NCBI RefSeq assembly: GCF_028021195.1
Contig: NZ_CP115668.1
Coordinates: 806,001 to 870,000, forward strand
DNA: 64,000 bases
Source: Cutibacterium equinum
GTDB taxonomy: Bacteria; Actinomycetota; Actinomycetes; Propionibacteriales; Propionibacteriaceae
Direction: 5' to 3'
Shown here: in pieces, positions 37,904-45,359 of the stretch
Numbering within the stretch: the first letter of the stretch is position 1
Layout of the letters: each line of letters opens with the position of its first letter
Position numbers and translations under genes: made by a program
The notes under the pieces: model-generated
What the model saw: the letters and a program-made list of their open reading frames with translations, nothing else
The model's database searches: none
Told to the model about the DNA's origin: nothing

Positions 37904-37907
37904 GCGC

Positions 37908-38476
37908 TTACGGTTTGCCCACCTCGCGCACCACGACCTCGTATTCGCGCTCGCCCAGGCTGAATCCGCCGACGGAGCGCCACCCGAGCTGCGCGTGGGC
38001 GGCGACAGAGGCGCGGTTCTCCAGCTCCATGAATGCGACGACAGTACGGTAACCGGCCCTCTCGGCCGCGTCGAGCACTGCTGCGACGAGGGCCCCAGGA
38101 CGCCGTGGCGGCGGTACTCCTCGGCGACGACCGTCGGCCCGTACAGCACGGGCCGGGGCAGCCCGGCCTTCTCCACCACGTCGACGGCCAGGGCCGGGGG
38201 ACCGGCATGTCGGTGCGTGTCGTCGGTGCGGAAGTGGTCGACGGGGTGGGTCATGGTGGCACCAGCCAGGGCGTCTCCGATCTGCGCGACGAAAGCCCTT
38301 CCTTCCTCCGCTGCGGCGGCGAGGGCGTCCGCGTCGAGGCGCCCCTGTACGAATCCGTGCTCGGAGCGCTGCTCGGGTGTCAGTGTGTCGCGCGCGTTGG
38401 CGGCGTACAGTTCGGCCACGGCCTCGACGTCGCTGCGGGCCATGGGGCGCACGGAAATGCTCTGTGATCTGGACAT
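37908..38476 (-). pseudogene. GNAT family acetyltransferase, frameshifted
   Basis: The N-terminal 120 or so codons (MSRSQSISVRPMARSDVEAV ... VLYGPTVVAEEYRRHGVLG) are in one frame, and the C-terminal part (ALVAAVLDAAERAGYRTVVA ... GGFSLGEREYEVVVREVGKP) is in another. The break is at the C4 run 38093-38096 (G4 on the coding strand). One extra G would restore a continuous GNAT protein of about 190 residues, including the acetyl-CoA loop and the final AHAQLGWRSVG motif. GGGAG lies 8 nt before ATG 38476. It is either a real disrupted gene or a homopolymer error. Confidence 0.8.
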
Positions 38477-38517
38477 GGATAACTCCCAAGTGTTGATTGA
38501 CAGGTTATTCCCTAGGT

Positions 38518-39672
38518 TCAGGCGGGCAGGAGACCGATGTCGGCGTCGTGCTCGCGAAGGTAGCGTTGGACGGCCACAGCGGCGGTGCGGCCCGCCTTGG
38601 TGGCGCCGATGGTGCTGGCCGAGGGGCCGTAGCCGACGAAGTGGATGCGGGGGTCGACGGCGCTCGTCGTGGCTCCTTGGACGTTGCCGCGTACGGGTTG
38701 GAGTGTGATCCCGCCGTGCTCATTGCGCAGGTGCAGCCTGGCGAGGTGTTCGAGGGCAGGCCGGAACCCTGTGGCCCAGAGGATTACGTCCACCGGTTCG
38801 AAGCGTCCATCGGCCCAGCGCACCCCGTCGGACTCGATGTGGTCGAACATGGGGAGGCGACGGTCATAGGCGCCCAGTTCGCGGGCCCGTTGCTCCTGCT
38901 CGCGCAGGACCAGACCCGTCACACTCACCACGCTCTGGGGTGGCAGCCCGGCGACGACGCGCTCCTCGACCTTCGTGACCGCGGCCAGGCCGTCGATCCG
39001 TTCGTCGTCGCGCCACAGCGGGGGCCGTCTCGTCACCCACACCACGTCGGTGACGGGAGCCAGCTCGCCGATGAACTGCACGGCCGAATTGCCGCCCCCG
39101 ACGACGAGCACCCGTTGACCGCGCAGCGCTTGCAGTCCTGGATAGGTGGCGGTATGAAACTGACGGCCTGCGAACTCATCGATGCCCGGGTAGAAGGGCA
39201 CGAACGGGCGGGTCCAGGTACCTGTGGCATTGACGAGAGTACGTGCGAACCACGTCCGATCTCCGGCGTCGACTCGCAGGAGGCCGCCGTCATCGACGAC
39301 ACGCTCCACCATCACCGAGTGCAGCACTGGCAGCTCGTGGCGTTGTTCGTAACCGGCGAAGTAGCGCGGAATGACGTCGTTGGCGCGGGCCGGTGAGCGG
39401 GGCGGGGCAGGATCGCCGGGCAGATCGGCCACACCGTGCACGTCGCGCATGGTCAGAGAGTCCCACCGATGCTGCCACGCCCCGCCGGGTCGGGGGTTGG
39501 CATCAAGAACGAGATGGCCGATGTCGCGTGCCGTGAGGTGGTACGACGTCGCCAGGCCGGACTGCCCGGCACCGATCACGATCGAATCAAGGACCTGCAC
39601 GTCAGTGTCAACGCCGCGCTCGTCGCGAGTATTTCGTGGACCCACTGCGGGTGCCCGGCCATGACGGTTCAC
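38518..39672 (-). CDS. Flavin-containing monooxygenase-like oxidoreductase (CzcO/FMO type)
   Basis: This is a 384-residue FAD/NAD(P)H two-dinucleotide-binding flavoprotein. The FAD motif is VIGAGQSGLA near residue 30, the second Rossmann motif VVGGGNSAVQ near 175, and the ATGFRP block near 310. NATGTWTRPFVP near 145 is also typical. Members oxygenate small organic or sulfur/nitrogen substrates, or act as reductases; the substrate here is unknown. The start is uncertain: GTG 39672 has AGGAG 8 nt upstream, GTG 39600 would start right before the FAD motif, and an in-frame ATG at 39714 overlaps the neighbouring hairpin. Confidence 0.82.
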   Translation of the reverse strand: MNRHGRAPAVGPRNTRDERGVDTDVQVLDSIVIGAGQSGLATSYHLTARDIGHLVLDANPRPGGAWQHRWDSLTMRDVHGVADLPGDPAPPRSPARANDVIPRYFAGYEQRHELPVLHSVMVERVVDDGGLLRVDAGDRTWFARTLVNATGTWTRPFVPFYPGIDEFAGRQFHTATYPGLQALRGQRVLVVGGGNSAVQFIGELAPVTDVVWVTRRPPLWRDDERIDGLAAVTKVEERVVAGLPPQSVVSVTGLVLREQEQRARELGAYDRRLPMFDHIESDGVRWADGRFEPVDVILWATGFRPALEHLARLHLRNEHGGITLQPVRGNVQGATTSAVDPRIHFVGYGPSASTIGATKAGRTAAVAVQRYLREHDADIGLLPA

Positions 39673-39700
39673 CGCAGCACTCCTCATGACCGATGACGCA

Positions 39701-39735
39701 GAGCTGCCCGGCACCTCAGGGGTGCCGGGCAGCTC
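39701..39735. terminator. 15-bp perfect hairpin after the large Tat-exported protein gene
   Basis: GAGCTGCCCGGCACC (39701-39715) and GGTGCCGGGCAGCTC (39721-39735), loop TCAGG. On the minus strand it follows the secreted protein gene by 22 nt and precedes the flavoprotein. Confidence 0.7.
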
Positions 39736-39757
39736 AGGTGTTCAGCGGATTGGAGTA

Positions 39758-41011
39758 TCAGTAAACGCCATCTCGGGTCTCAATCTCCTGAATCACATCC
39801 GGGAGACTCCGGTTGAAGAACTCGGTCGAGTTGGCCCATTCGCCGTCAAGGCCTCCTTGGTTACCCTCACGACCGCCATGTGCACCCACAGAGCGGAAGT
39901 TTCCGGCCTCGTGGGACCAGAACCACTCGCCGTGAGACAGCCGGGGCTTGGTGCCGTAGTTGTAATCCTTGCCCCAGCCAAGGTAGTAGAACTTCATGCC
40001 CAGCATGGTCTCAGCCTCACCGTTCTCGTCAGGCTCGAACCACTTCTTCGTGCGCTCCGTGTACGCATCCCGGTACGATGACTCAATTTGCGCATTGGTG
40101 AATTCCGGATGCTTCGTCTTGGCCATCGTCACAACGTCTTCCCAGGTGGGAGCAGCGAAGCCGATGGGGCGGATGCCCATGGCGATGAAAACGGGGCCTG
40201 ATTTCGTGGAAGCCCGGTCTCTGGCCGCTTCAGGCGCCTTCAATGTGTAGGCGTTCAACCTCATCACACCGTTGCCCCCGAGATCACTCGCTCCGGGCTT
40301 TCCAGTTTTGAGGTTTCTATCGCCTAGGGGAACTTCGTTGTTCTTCTTGCTGAAGGCCATGAGGGCGCCGTAGACGTTTCTCCCGTCCTCGGTGGTCCAC
40401 TCGGAGGGCACTCCGGGGAGATCGAAATCGATACGAGCATTCTTTGGATCGATCAGCTCCAAGGTGTCCCGCTTATAGGCGCGGACATACGACGAGTCCG
40501 TCCACCCGTATCGGTGGTTTGATGGACCGTTATTTTTGTTGACGGACGCAGCATCCCCCGGCTGCGCGACCTGCTTATTGCCAGCCTTCAGGCTCCAAGG
40601 CGTAACGATAGGTGCCCCGTCGATGTGGACATTTCCAGCCAGCGTCTCGTTGACCACCGGGGAGGTGTCGACGTTGAGTACAGCGAACTCGTAGGCCAAA
40701 CCGAGCTTGGTGGGGTGGACATCCATGTCGCCCCACCTGAAGTTCTCGTTGCTGGCGTTGGTCATCTTCAACGCGCCCGCGCCGGCCTCTCCATTTGGCT
40801 GATCGGAGATATGCCATGAGAATTCCAGCGCAACCTTCTCGGCGTCCGGGTTGTTCTTCTTGAGATCTGCCGTGTGCCGGTTGAATAGTTCTTCAATGTC
40901 GGCGCTATAGTCAGGGGACGCAGCGAATGCTGGCACGGACGTGGCGGCGACCACGGCGGGCGCACTCCATGCTGCCGCTTTCGTCACGCTCCGGCGAGAG
41001 ACCTGAGTCAT
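39758..41011 (-). CDS. Tat-exported protein of unknown function (417 aa)
   Basis: The N-terminus MTQVSRRSVTKAAAWSAPAV has a twin-arginine motif (SRRSVTK), a hydrophobic stretch and an AFAA cleavage site near residue 30, so the protein is exported folded. The mature part is hydrophilic, rich in Asp, Asn, Trp and Lys, without a domain I recognise; it contains HRYGWTDSSYVRAYK, FYYLGWGKDYNYG and HGEWFWSHEAGNFRSVGAH. GTAGGAGC lies before ATG 41011. It is not clearly homologous to the two smaller Tat proteins next to it, but shares their export route and orientation. Confidence 0.7.
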   Translation of the reverse strand: MTQVSRRSVTKAAAWSAPAVVAATSVPAFAASPDYSADIEELFNRHTADLKKNNPDAEKVALEFSWHISDQPNGEAGAGALKMTNASNENFRWGDMDVHPTKLGLAYEFAVLNVDTSPVVNETLAGNVHIDGAPIVTPWSLKAGNKQVAQPGDAASVNKNNGPSNHRYGWTDSSYVRAYKRDTLELIDPKNARIDFDLPGVPSEWTTEDGRNVYGALMAFSKKNNEVPLGDRNLKTGKPGASDLGGNGVMRLNAYTLKAPEAARDRASTKSGPVFIAMGIRPIGFAAPTWEDVVTMAKTKHPEFTNAQIESSYRDAYTERTKKWFEPDENGEAETMLGMKFYYLGWGKDYNYGTKPRLSHGEWFWSHEAGNFRSVGAHGGREGNQGGLDGEWANSTEFFNRSLPDVIQEIETRDGVY

Positions 41012-41378
41012 GTTCTGCTCCTACAAGTGGTGGCTTCGACTGCCTTGCGCCTACTCCTGGCGTGGCTGCAGGCTACGGCAAGTGGGCGTAGGCCACTTGC
41101 GTGGACAGCGTCAATTTGCCGACGAGACTCACATAAAGTCCCCGGCGACCCGCCCCTGTCTCGCACAGAGTTTTCCCTCGTGAAACCGCTGGAGTGGCGG
41201 GAACAGGGTGCGGTATGTCATGGTCCGCACCCGGCGGAGCTATCGGCTCCTCACCACAGCTCTCAATGAGGTTCAGCCTCTCGAAACCAACGAAATGGCT
41301 GAGCCGACCTGGTGGTCGTCTCAGCCATTTTCGAAGCGAAGAGCAACTCTGCGTGAGTCGGTGCCTAAAAAGGGGCAA
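41012..41378. other. 367-bp intergenic region between Tat-exported protein genes
   Basis: No gene is seen. On the minus strand it carries the 3' hairpin of the upstream paralogue (41291-41333) and the promoter region of the large Tat protein. GCAAGTGG-N7-CCACTTGC (41078-41085/41093-41100) is an 8-bp inverted repeat, about 65 nt before the gene, that could be an operator. Confidence 0.5.
41291..41333. terminator. Imperfect hairpin after Tat-exported paralogue 2
   Basis: AAATGGCTGAG (41293-41303) pairs with CTCAGCCATTT (41320-41330), with further pairs across one mismatch and one bulge. Its flanks (CGAAACCAACGA before, TCGAAGCGA after) repeat those of the hairpin at 42252-42293. Confidence 0.6.
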
Positions 41379-42143
41379 TCAGTCAGCGATGTACATCTTC
41401 GGTTGTTTGATGGGGTCCGGGAAAGTCCAGCCGCCGCTGAAAGTGGGGGCAGGATCAATCTTCTGAATGCCACGCCTAGCGTCTTTGAGGGTGAACGTCA
41501 TCTTGATGATGCGCTTGATGAGCTTGCCCTGGAGTGCACCAGTAGTGGCCGTGTAGGACACCTCAACCGGCACCGTAAACGTCAACGGGTAGGCCAAATC
41601 ATCCCACGACTTGGGATCAGGGTTAGAGGACCGGGTATTGATCTCCCGGAACTCAATGGTCAGGGAGTACCGGAACCCGACGCGGTAACCGCCAGTCGAG
41701 ACGTTACCGAGCGTCGCGCCACTCGTGGAAGCAACAACGTCCCCTTTGGCATCCGTGATCGTTGGGGCCGGGAGGTAGCTCTCGCCCGAGAAGTTGCGCA
41801 CCTTGTAGGTAAGAATATTCGCATTCTCGGAGAGCACCGCACTACAGGCGGAGCTGGGTGCCCAACCGCCGTTGATGGCGATGCCGCCATTTTGGAGAAA
41901 TCCGAACTGGATGGAGGAGGTGCCGCCATTCTCAGGCCACGCCATCATACGAGCCACCTGATGGGAGGTGGCAGTGCCGCCCGTGACCTCCTCCGGGGTG
42001 ACGCCGCACTCGGCAATTTCTTCGGGGCTGGGGCCAGTGGTGGTTGAAGCTGCAAAAGCGGGTACCGTGCCGACGACCGCAGCGGTGGGCACGGCCCATA
42101 GGGCTCCGGAGGTCAGGGTACGTCGAGAAATCTGGGTGTCCAT
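41379..42143 (-). CDS. Tat-exported protein of unknown function, tandem paralogue (254 aa)
   Basis: The N-terminus MDTQISRRTLTSGALWAVPT has a twin-arginine motif (SRRTLT), followed by an AFAAS cleavage site near residue 31. The mature part begins with ECGVTPEEVTGGTATSHQVA and ends DPAPTFSGGWTFPDP plus a short tail. Two conserved cysteines (ECGV and SSACS) could form a disulfide. It is about 60 percent identical by eye to the next gene, with blocks such as VSYTATTGALQGKLIKRII in common. The start ATG 42143 has AGGAAGG 7 nt upstream; ATG 42149 is too close. Beta-rich composition suggests a surface or secreted domain; function is unknown. Confidence 0.75.
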   Translation of the reverse strand: MDTQISRRTLTSGALWAVPTAAVVGTVPAFAASTTTGPSPEEIAECGVTPEEVTGGTATSHQVARMMAWPENGGTSSIQFGFLQNGGIAINGGWAPSSACSAVLSENANILTYKVRNFSGESYLPAPTITDAKGDVVASTSGATLGNVSTGGYRVGFRYSLTIEFREINTRSSNPDPKSWDDLAYPLTFTVPVEVSYTATTGALQGKLIKRIIKMTFTLKDARRGIQKIDPAPTFSGGWTFPDPIKQPKMYIAD

Positions 42144-42251
42144 GGGCATGCCTTCCTCATGTGGGCATATTGTTCCATTGCCCACATTAACAACCAGCGT
42201 TTCACCTTGCAAATCCGCGAAGAGCTCCCATTCTTCAGGTGCCGAAACCAA

Positions 42252-42293
42252 CGATCTGGCTGGGCCGACATGCTGCTCGGCCCAGCCAGATCG
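42252..42293. terminator. Perfect 17-bp hairpin after Tat-exported paralogue 3
   Basis: CGATCTGGCTGGGCCGA (42252-42268) and TCGGCCCAGCCAGATCG (42277-42293) are perfect inverted copies with an 8-nt loop. It lies 45 nt downstream of the minus-strand gene that ends at 42338, and its counterpart lies after the other paralogue. Confidence 0.7.
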
Positions 42294-42337
42294 AAGCGAT
42301 GAACCACTCTGCGCGAGGGTGGTGACTGAGGGTGTGA

Positions 42338-43069
42338 TCAGTCGGGAATGTAGGTCGTGGGGTCACCGGTGGGATCCGGGAACGTCCAGCCGCCGCTGAA
42401 AGTGGGGGCAGGATCGATCTTGTGGACGCCCGCCCTGGAGTTCGGGATGGTGAACGTCATGGTGATGATGCGCTTGACGAGCTTGCCCTTGAGTGCGCCG
42501 GTAGTGGCCGTGTATGAAAGCTCAATCGGCATGTTCACGGTGAGCGGGTAGGACAAGTCCCTCCACCTCTGGTTGATCATCTCCTGGACGTTGCCGAACT
42601 GGATATTGGTGCTGTAACGGACGCCGACCAGGTAGCCGCCAGTCTGGACGTTACCCTGCGTCGCATCGCCGGTGGAGATCAACTTGCCGTTTGCATCGGT
42701 AAGTGTTGTGGGCGGCAGGTATTTCTCGCCAGTGGCGTTATGCACCTTATACGTGAGAATGTTGGACACGTTGGAAAGCGTCGCACCGCAGGCGGAGCTT
42801 GGCCTCCAACCGCTGTTGATGGCGAGATTGCCGGGGATGACGTTTCCGTTGGCGAGGCTGTAGGTGCCCCCGTCCAAGGGCCACGCGAGCATGCGGGCCA
42901 CCTGATGGGAGGTGGCGGTGCCGCCCGTGACCTCCTCCGGGGTGACTCCACAGTCGCCCGCTGGTGGGGTAGAGGCTGCGGACGCAGGTGTTGTGCCGAC
43001 GACCGCAGCGGTAGGCACGGCCCATAAGGCTCCGGAGGTCAGGGTACGTCGGGAAATCTGAGTGTCCAT
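42338..43069 (-). CDS. Tat-exported protein of unknown function, tandem paralogue (243 aa)
   Basis: This is the second copy of the duplicated family. The first 26 residues are identical to its neighbour (MDTQISRRTLTSGALWAVPT then AAVVGT), including the SRRTLT Tat motif; cleavage is likely after ASAAS. Shared mature blocks are DCGVTPEEVTGGTATSHQVA, GWRPSSAC, NILTYKVHN, YTATTGALKGKLVKRII and DPAPTFSGGWTFPDP. Both cysteines are kept. The middle part (residues ~65-90 and 130-160) differs, so the copies have diverged in exposed loops. AAAGG lies before ATG 43069. Function is unknown. Confidence 0.75.
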   Translation of the reverse strand: MDTQISRRTLTSGALWAVPTAAVVGTTPASAASTPPAGDCGVTPEEVTGGTATSHQVARMLAWPLDGGTYSLANGNVIPGNLAINSGWRPSSACGATLSNVSNILTYKVHNATGEKYLPPTTLTDANGKLISTGDATQGNVQTGGYLVGVRYSTNIQFGNVQEMINQRWRDLSYPLTVNMPIELSYTATTGALKGKLVKRIITMTFTIPNSRAGVHKIDPAPTFSGGWTFPDPTGDPTTYIPD

Positions 43070-43107
43070 GGGATACCTTTCTCATGCACGCACTGTCGCC
43101 GCGCGTT

Positions 43108-43137
43108 AGGTTAGCGTCCCTACCTTCCTGATTGCAA
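43108..43137 (-). promoter_or_regulatory. Promoter of Tat-exported paralogue 3
   Basis: On the minus strand, TTGCAA (43132-43137), an 18-nt spacer and TAACCT (43108-43113). The neighbouring paralogue has the same GATTTGCAA -35 segment about 65 nt before its start, so the promoter was duplicated with the gene. Confidence 0.55.
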
Positions 43138-43228
43138 ATCGTCCGACAAAGATCGCCAACCAAGTATATCGTGCGGACTGGCTGTTGCGCAAGGAGGATG
43201 TTCCGGGTTGACAGTCGTCGTTTCGACG

Positions 43229-44179
43229 TCAACCGAGGTCACGATGATCCAATACAGCCTTCGCCGTTTCGATGTCGGTCACCAGATCCGTCACCAAATG
43301 ACCCCGAAGGATCGCCGCCAGAGCGGGGACCTTCTCGGCTCCAAATGCACTGACGATGACATGGGTGATTGACGGTATGCGGTCAATCGGTATCGTCATC
43401 AACCCCTGACAGAAGTCCGCGTCGACGTGACGGCCCTGAGCGTCGATGTGATGTCCACAGATATGGCCGACCGCTCCCCGCGACAACAATTCGGCGTGAG
43501 CCCGTTCGGGCATCACATGGTCGAAAATCGGTGCCACCGAATTCACTCCGACGGCACCCACCCCCGTCACCAGAATGTCGGCATGGGAGGCCATCGCGAT
43601 CGTCATCCCAATTGACTTCTCCGCTTTCAATGCTGCTGCCACCTGCGGATTCGACACCAACACTGGCGCAGGCATTACTCGGTACGCACAGCCAAGCCGC
43701 TCCGCCATCTGGCGACACAACTCGGGGGAGTCCAGCAGGAGATTGCCCCGAGCCGTCCCCCCAATCGCCTGGACCACCGTCGCCTCAGGATGACGTTTCG
43801 GAGCCATGGCGCGCACCACTGACGCCACCCCGCGCCCATTCGACAAGGCGATGACTGAATCCGAGTGCATATATGTCGTCACCAGATCAGCCGCCATGCG
43901 CGACACCTCGTCAGCCGCGGAATCGCCATCGGCCATCGCCGCCCGGGCACACGACAACCCGAAGGTTCGAGTCAGGTCGTCCTCCAGCTCGATTGCCCGC
44001 TCCAAGGGGTGCTGCACCGTGAAGGTGATGATTCCGCGACGGCGAGCCTCGTCGAGAAGCCGTGAGACCATCGACCGGGAATAGCCGATCTCCTTGGCTA
44101 TCTCAGCCTGGGACGCCTGTTCCAGCCAGTATCGTCGTGCCACTGTCAGTAGGGTCTGGATGTGTTCGCGGTCAGTCAT
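43229..44179 (-). CDS. SorC/DeoR-type sugar-binding transcriptional regulator
   Basis: This is a 316-residue regulator. The N-terminal helix-turn-helix is SQAEIAKEIGYSRSMVSRLLDEARRRGI near residues 23-50; the rest is the SorC sugar-binding domain (ALSNGRGVASVVRAM near 111, VVQAIGGTARGN near 134, DILVTGVGAVG near 198, GHICGHHIDAQG near 235). Such proteins sense phosphorylated sugars. It is transcribed divergently from the six-gene sugar-acid operon and is the obvious candidate for its regulator. Two TCACA-N2-TGTGA palindromes in the shared region are the likely operator. Confidence 0.9.
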   Translation of the reverse strand: MTDREHIQTLLTVARRYWLEQASQAEIAKEIGYSRSMVSRLLDEARRRGIITFTVQHPLERAIELEDDLTRTFGLSCARAAMADGDSAADEVSRMAADLVTTYMHSDSVIALSNGRGVASVVRAMAPKRHPEATVVQAIGGTARGNLLLDSPELCRQMAERLGCAYRVMPAPVLVSNPQVAAALKAEKSIGMTIAMASHADILVTGVGAVGVNSVAPIFDHVMPERAHAELLSRGAVGHICGHHIDAQGRHVDADFCQGLMTIPIDRIPSITHVIVSAFGAEKVPALAAILRGHLVTDLVTDIETAKAVLDHRDLG

Positions 44180-44186
44180 GGTGTGC

Positions 44187-44198
44187 TCACATGTGTGA
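44187..44198. promoter_or_regulatory. Operator-like palindrome TCACATGTGTGA
   Basis: TCACA-TG-TGTGA lies 8 nt before the SorC-type regulator start (minus strand). It matches the second site at 44272 except for the two central bases. Confidence 0.6.
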
Positions 44199-44271
44199 AA
44201 GTTTGATGCGGATCATCTGGATATAACCGGGATTGTACGCCGTACTCGCTTGGTTCGCACTCGGCATAGAT

Positions 44272-44283
44272 TCACAGATGTGA
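44272..44283. promoter_or_regulatory. Operator-like palindrome TCACAGATGTGA
   Basis: TCACA-GA-TGTGA is the second copy, 79 nt before the first operon gene. A degenerate third copy, TCACACAGTCGTGA, is at 44332-44345. The site also resembles half of a CRP-type site (TGTGA), so a catabolite regulator is an alternative reader. Confidence 0.6.
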
Positions 44284-44361
44284 GTCCCCCTTCTTGCGTC
44301 GGGCTGATCTCAGCGGCTCAATGGGGTGCTGTCACACAGTCGTGAGAAAGGACTCACTCCC

Positions 44362-45354
44362 ATGGCCATCGTCCGTACCATCAACGGCGACGTCGCCCCG
44401 CACACCCTGGGCGTCGTCAACGCCCACGATCACCTCATCCGCGTCGGAGCAGGTGAGGTCTACATCGATCCCGACCACCTGCTCGACGACGTTGACAAGG
44501 CCGCCCAGGAGGCGTCCTGGTTCGTTGAGGCTTCCAAGAAGTGGGCCGACGGCGGCACCATCATCGACATGTGCCCGGCCTCCTCCGGACGTGGAGTCCT
44601 CAAGACCCTCGACGTCGTCAAGAAGGTCCCCGGCCTGCAGGTCGTCCAGGCCACCGGCTTCCACCAGCAGAAGGTCTACCTCGAGTGGCGTCAGAGCTGG
44701 GTCAACCAATACACCATCAACCAGATCGCAGACCTGCTCATCGCCGACATCGTGGAGGGCATCGACCGTTTCGACTACATGGGTCCCATCGTCGAGCGCA
44801 CTGACGTCAAGGCTGGTGTCATCAAGTGGGCCACCGCCTACGGCAAGATCACCGAGTGGGAAAAGAAGTCCGGTAAGGCGGTCGCCATCGCTTCCAAGGA
44901 GACCGGCTGCCCCATCAACACCCACGTCACCGCCGGCACCTGTGGCCCCGAGCAGGCTCGCTTCCTCGTCAACGAGGGAGTGGACCCGTCCAAGATCGCC
45001 ATCGGCCACATGCAGCGCAACTGGGATCCCTGGGTCCACGAGCAGATCTGCAAGCTCGGCTGCTACGTCGAACTCGACGGCACCAACCGGATCAAGTACG
45101 TTCCCGACAACACTCGCGTCAACCTCATCAAGGTGCTCGGCGAGAAGGGTTACGGCAAGCAGATCCTCCTCGGCACCGACTCCGGTAAGGCCTCCTACCA
45201 GAAGGTCTACGGTTCGGTGTCCGGCATCGACTACGACCCGGCGGTCTTCTGCCCTCGACTGGTCGACGACGAGGGAGTCGAGCGAGCCTACGTCGACGAC
45301 CTGCTGATCAACAACGCCGCCACCTTCTTCGCCTTCGAACCGCTGGCAGGGTGA
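44362..45354 (+). CDS. Phosphotriesterase-family metal hydrolase, probable (phospho)sugar lactonase
   Basis: This is a 330-residue amidohydrolase-superfamily TIM barrel of the phosphotriesterase (COG1735) group. All ligands of the binuclear metal site are visible: H22 and H24 (NAHDH), K155 (GVIKWATAYG, expected to be carboxylated), H188 (NTHVTAGT), H216 (IGHMQRN) and D273 (LLGTDSG). Characterised relatives outside the true phosphotriesterases are mostly lactonases, some for phosphorylated sugar lactones. As first gene of an Ula-like operon without UlaG, it could open the lactone ring of a phosphorylated sugar acid; this is inference. The next gene starts 5 nt after its stop. Confidence 0.85.
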   Translation: MAIVRTINGDVAPHTLGVVNAHDHLIRVGAGEVYIDPDHLLDDVDKAAQEASWFVEASKKWADGGTIIDMCPASSGRGVLKTLDVVKKVPGLQVVQATGFHQQKVYLEWRQSWVNQYTINQIADLLIADIVEGIDRFDYMGPIVERTDVKAGVIKWATAYGKITEWEKKSGKAVAIASKETGCPINTHVTAGTCGPEQARFLVNEGVDPSKIAIGHMQRNWDPWVHEQICKLGCYVELDGTNRIKYVPDNTRVNLIKVLGEKGYGKQILLGTDSGKASYQKVYGSVSGIDYDPAVFCPRLVDDEGVERAYVDDLLINNAATFFAFEPLAG

Positions 45355-45359
45355 CGACG

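Noticed and set aside
37565-37907. C-terminal extension of the GNAT reading frame over the ATPase 3' end
   Set aside because: It arises only because the frameshift at 38093-38096 lets the wrong frame run on; it is antisense to the ATPase gene.
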